Part shown: positions 34,855 to 35,847 of the stretch, in pieces
Layout of the letters: every line of letters starts with the position of its first letter
How positions within the stretch are numbered: the stretch's first letter is position 1
Assembly: GCA_944390495.1 (NCBI GenBank)
Contig: CALXQE010000072.1
Coordinates: 1 to 35,847, forward strand
Reading direction: 5' to 3'
Source: an uncultured Clostridia bacterium
GTDB lineage: Bacteria; Bacillota; Clostridia; UBA1381
Length of the DNA: 35,847 bases
Made by a program: the position numbers and the translations under genes
Notes under the pieces: generated by a model
Seen by the model: the letters and a program-made list of their open reading frames with translations, nothing else
What the model was told of the DNA's origin: nothing
Databases searched by the model: none

Positions 34855-34980
34855 TATAAGAATTTCTGGCACTATTTTGGTATCAAAGTATCAAAAACCA
34901 CTAGTGTTTTTAGTTACTCAATAGGCAGAAAATATTTTTACGGCATAAGATTTGTGATAACAAAAATTAAAATACTATTT

Positions 34981-35847
34981 TTATATTTGATTTTCTTTAA
35001 GTAAATTTACATATACTTCTTTATTTCTGTCACATACTAATTTACCGTCAATAATTTCAAGTTCGGCAACTTGGATTGAAGAGCGACGTTCATTTCCTAT
35101 ATTATTTTTTATCATTTCTTCTTTTCTATCAGGGTGAGTGAAATAAAAGATGTACGCCTTATCATTACATACACACACGTCTGCATGATTTGCTATAACA
35201 CCGTCATCTTCTTTGATACCGGGTTTATCAAGTATGCGTTCACTTTGTTTTGTCCAGTTTGTTAAATCATCAGAGAAGTACACATCAATACCCTTCCAGC
35301 AATCGGTAATCAGCCAGTATTTACCGCCAAAACTAAATACATTAGCTCCCTCATGCGGTACGTCATCAGCGGCACAACCTTTTACCTCCCATGTATATAA
35401 ATCATCACTGTCGGCATAATAGGAATGTGAATCATTTTTTTCATCTTTATACCACATTCTGTATCCACCCTGTGGAAGTGGAAATACACAAGAATCAATG
35501 ACTTTGTCGGACGATAAATTAAGCTTACTTTCAAAGTGCCAGTCAATAAGATTTTGTGATGTATAGTGAAGTATGTATCTTGGATGTTTCCAATCAGAAG
35601 GTACTCCGGGTACATAGCTTACATACATGTGAAACAGATCATTATGTTTAATGATTTCAGGTGCCCAGTATGTATTTCTACCTTCTTCGTATTCAAGACC
35701 TTTGCATATACCGATATATTCCCATGAATTACCATTATCCTTACTTTCTGCAATTCCTATATCAGTACCATGCACCCATTTCACACCTTCTTCCGGTAAA
35801 TCTGCACGGCGTGCTGTATAGAACATAAAATGAGTATCTGTTAAATC
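34981..35847 (-). CDS. GH43-like five-bladed beta-propeller glycosidase, N-terminus beyond window
   Basis: At least 288 codons; the frame stays open to the window edge (codons DLTDTHF precede the first in-window Met at 35826), so the start is outside. Numbered from that Met, the pattern is that of clan GH-F/J propellers: TYWAPEIIKHNDLFHMYVSY at 52-71, the candidate pivot Asp111 in VIDSCVFPLPQGGYRMWYKD (109-128), a candidate general acid Glu159 in HEGANVFSFGGKYWLI, and blade-like W-repeats (SQNLIDWHF, DDLYTWEV, DDLTNWTK). It probably cleaves a plant or host glycan, for example arabinose- or galactose-containing oligosaccharides. Family GH43 is the best guess, GH32 or an unassigned propeller family is possible. 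Signal peptide and cell location cannot be judged. Confidence 0.75.
   Translation of the reverse strand, partial: DLTDTHFMFYTARRADLPEEGVKWVHGTDIGIAESKDNGNSWEYIGICKGLEYEEGRNTYWAPEIIKHNDLFHMYVSYVPGVPSDWKHPRYILHYTSQNLIDWHFESKLNLSSDKVIDSCVFPLPQGGYRMWYKDEKNDSHSYYADSDDLYTWEVKGCAADDVPHEGANVFSFGGKYWLITDCWKGIDVYFSDDLTNWTKQSERILDKPGIKEDDGVIANHADVCVCNDKAYIFYFTHPDRKEEMIKNNIGNERRSSIQVAELEIIDGKLVCDRNKEVYVNLLKENQI

Noticed and set aside
1..35847. CRISPR arrays, insertion sequences, prophage or attachment sites
   Set aside because: No spaced direct-repeat arrays, transposase or integrase frames, or tRNA 3'-end duplications were seen; base use is even across the window.

Overview
The window looks like chromosome from a strictly anaerobic, low-GC Firmicute of class Clostridia (a gut Lachnospiraceae-like fermenter would fit; species cannot be named from this sequence). 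Reasons: AT-rich DNA, a PolC-type replicative polymerase, strong SD and sigma-A signals, a Rex redox repressor, pyruvate formate-lyase with its activase, a group B-type [FeFe] hydrogenase, and genes in short compact operons.

Layout. 1-445: 3' part of a tRNA-Leu(GAG), a complete tRNA-Gln(CTG) with its own promoter and terminator, and a 109-nt imperfect inverted repeat. 446-1277 (minus): a UPF0251 (DUF134) regulator and a NifX-like protein behind a promoter flanked by two identical 12-bp palindromes. 1303-9202 (minus): polC and a single-chain purL, separated by a hairpin. 9238-10851 (minus): hydrogenase. 10967-12392 (plus): CCA-adding enzyme. 12549-15742 (plus): pyruvate formate-lyase locus. 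15771-16860 (plus): ROK sugar kinase. 16864-19176 (minus): secD-secF. 19283-22727 (plus): rnr and a THUMP methyltransferase. 22738-24158 (plus): NfeD and SPFH proteins. 24149-24512 (minus): a small membrane protein, divergent from aconitase (24506-26544, plus). 26577-34168 (plus): a six-gene operon rex - P-loop/Asp23 fusion - uvrB - unknown 126-aa gene - uvrA - esterase. 34295-35847 (minus): a GNAT acetyltransferase and a beta-propeller glycosidase cut by the window end.

The most notable locus is the pyruvate formate-lyase. The enzyme is encoded in two pieces: a 691-aa core with the active-site Cys-Cys pair but no glycyl-radical segment, and a separate 78-aa protein that carries the whole glycyl-radical domain, has its own strong SD, and overlaps the activase start codon (ATGA). 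The junction region is represented in both pieces and the small gene has its own start signals, so this is not a simple frameshift. It looks like a naturally split glycyl radical enzyme whose radical domain is a separate, potentially replaceable subunit.

Other points of interest are a P-loop NTPase fused to an Asp23/Gls24-like domain in the rex-uvrBA operon, an unrecognised (possibly degenerate nucleotidyltransferase-like) gene between uvrB and uvrA, the double palindrome before the DUF134 gene, and divergent promoters sharing a -35 at 24.5 kb. No CRISPR array, transposase, prophage gene or recognisable riboswitch was seen. No gene-free stretch exceeds about 300 bases.
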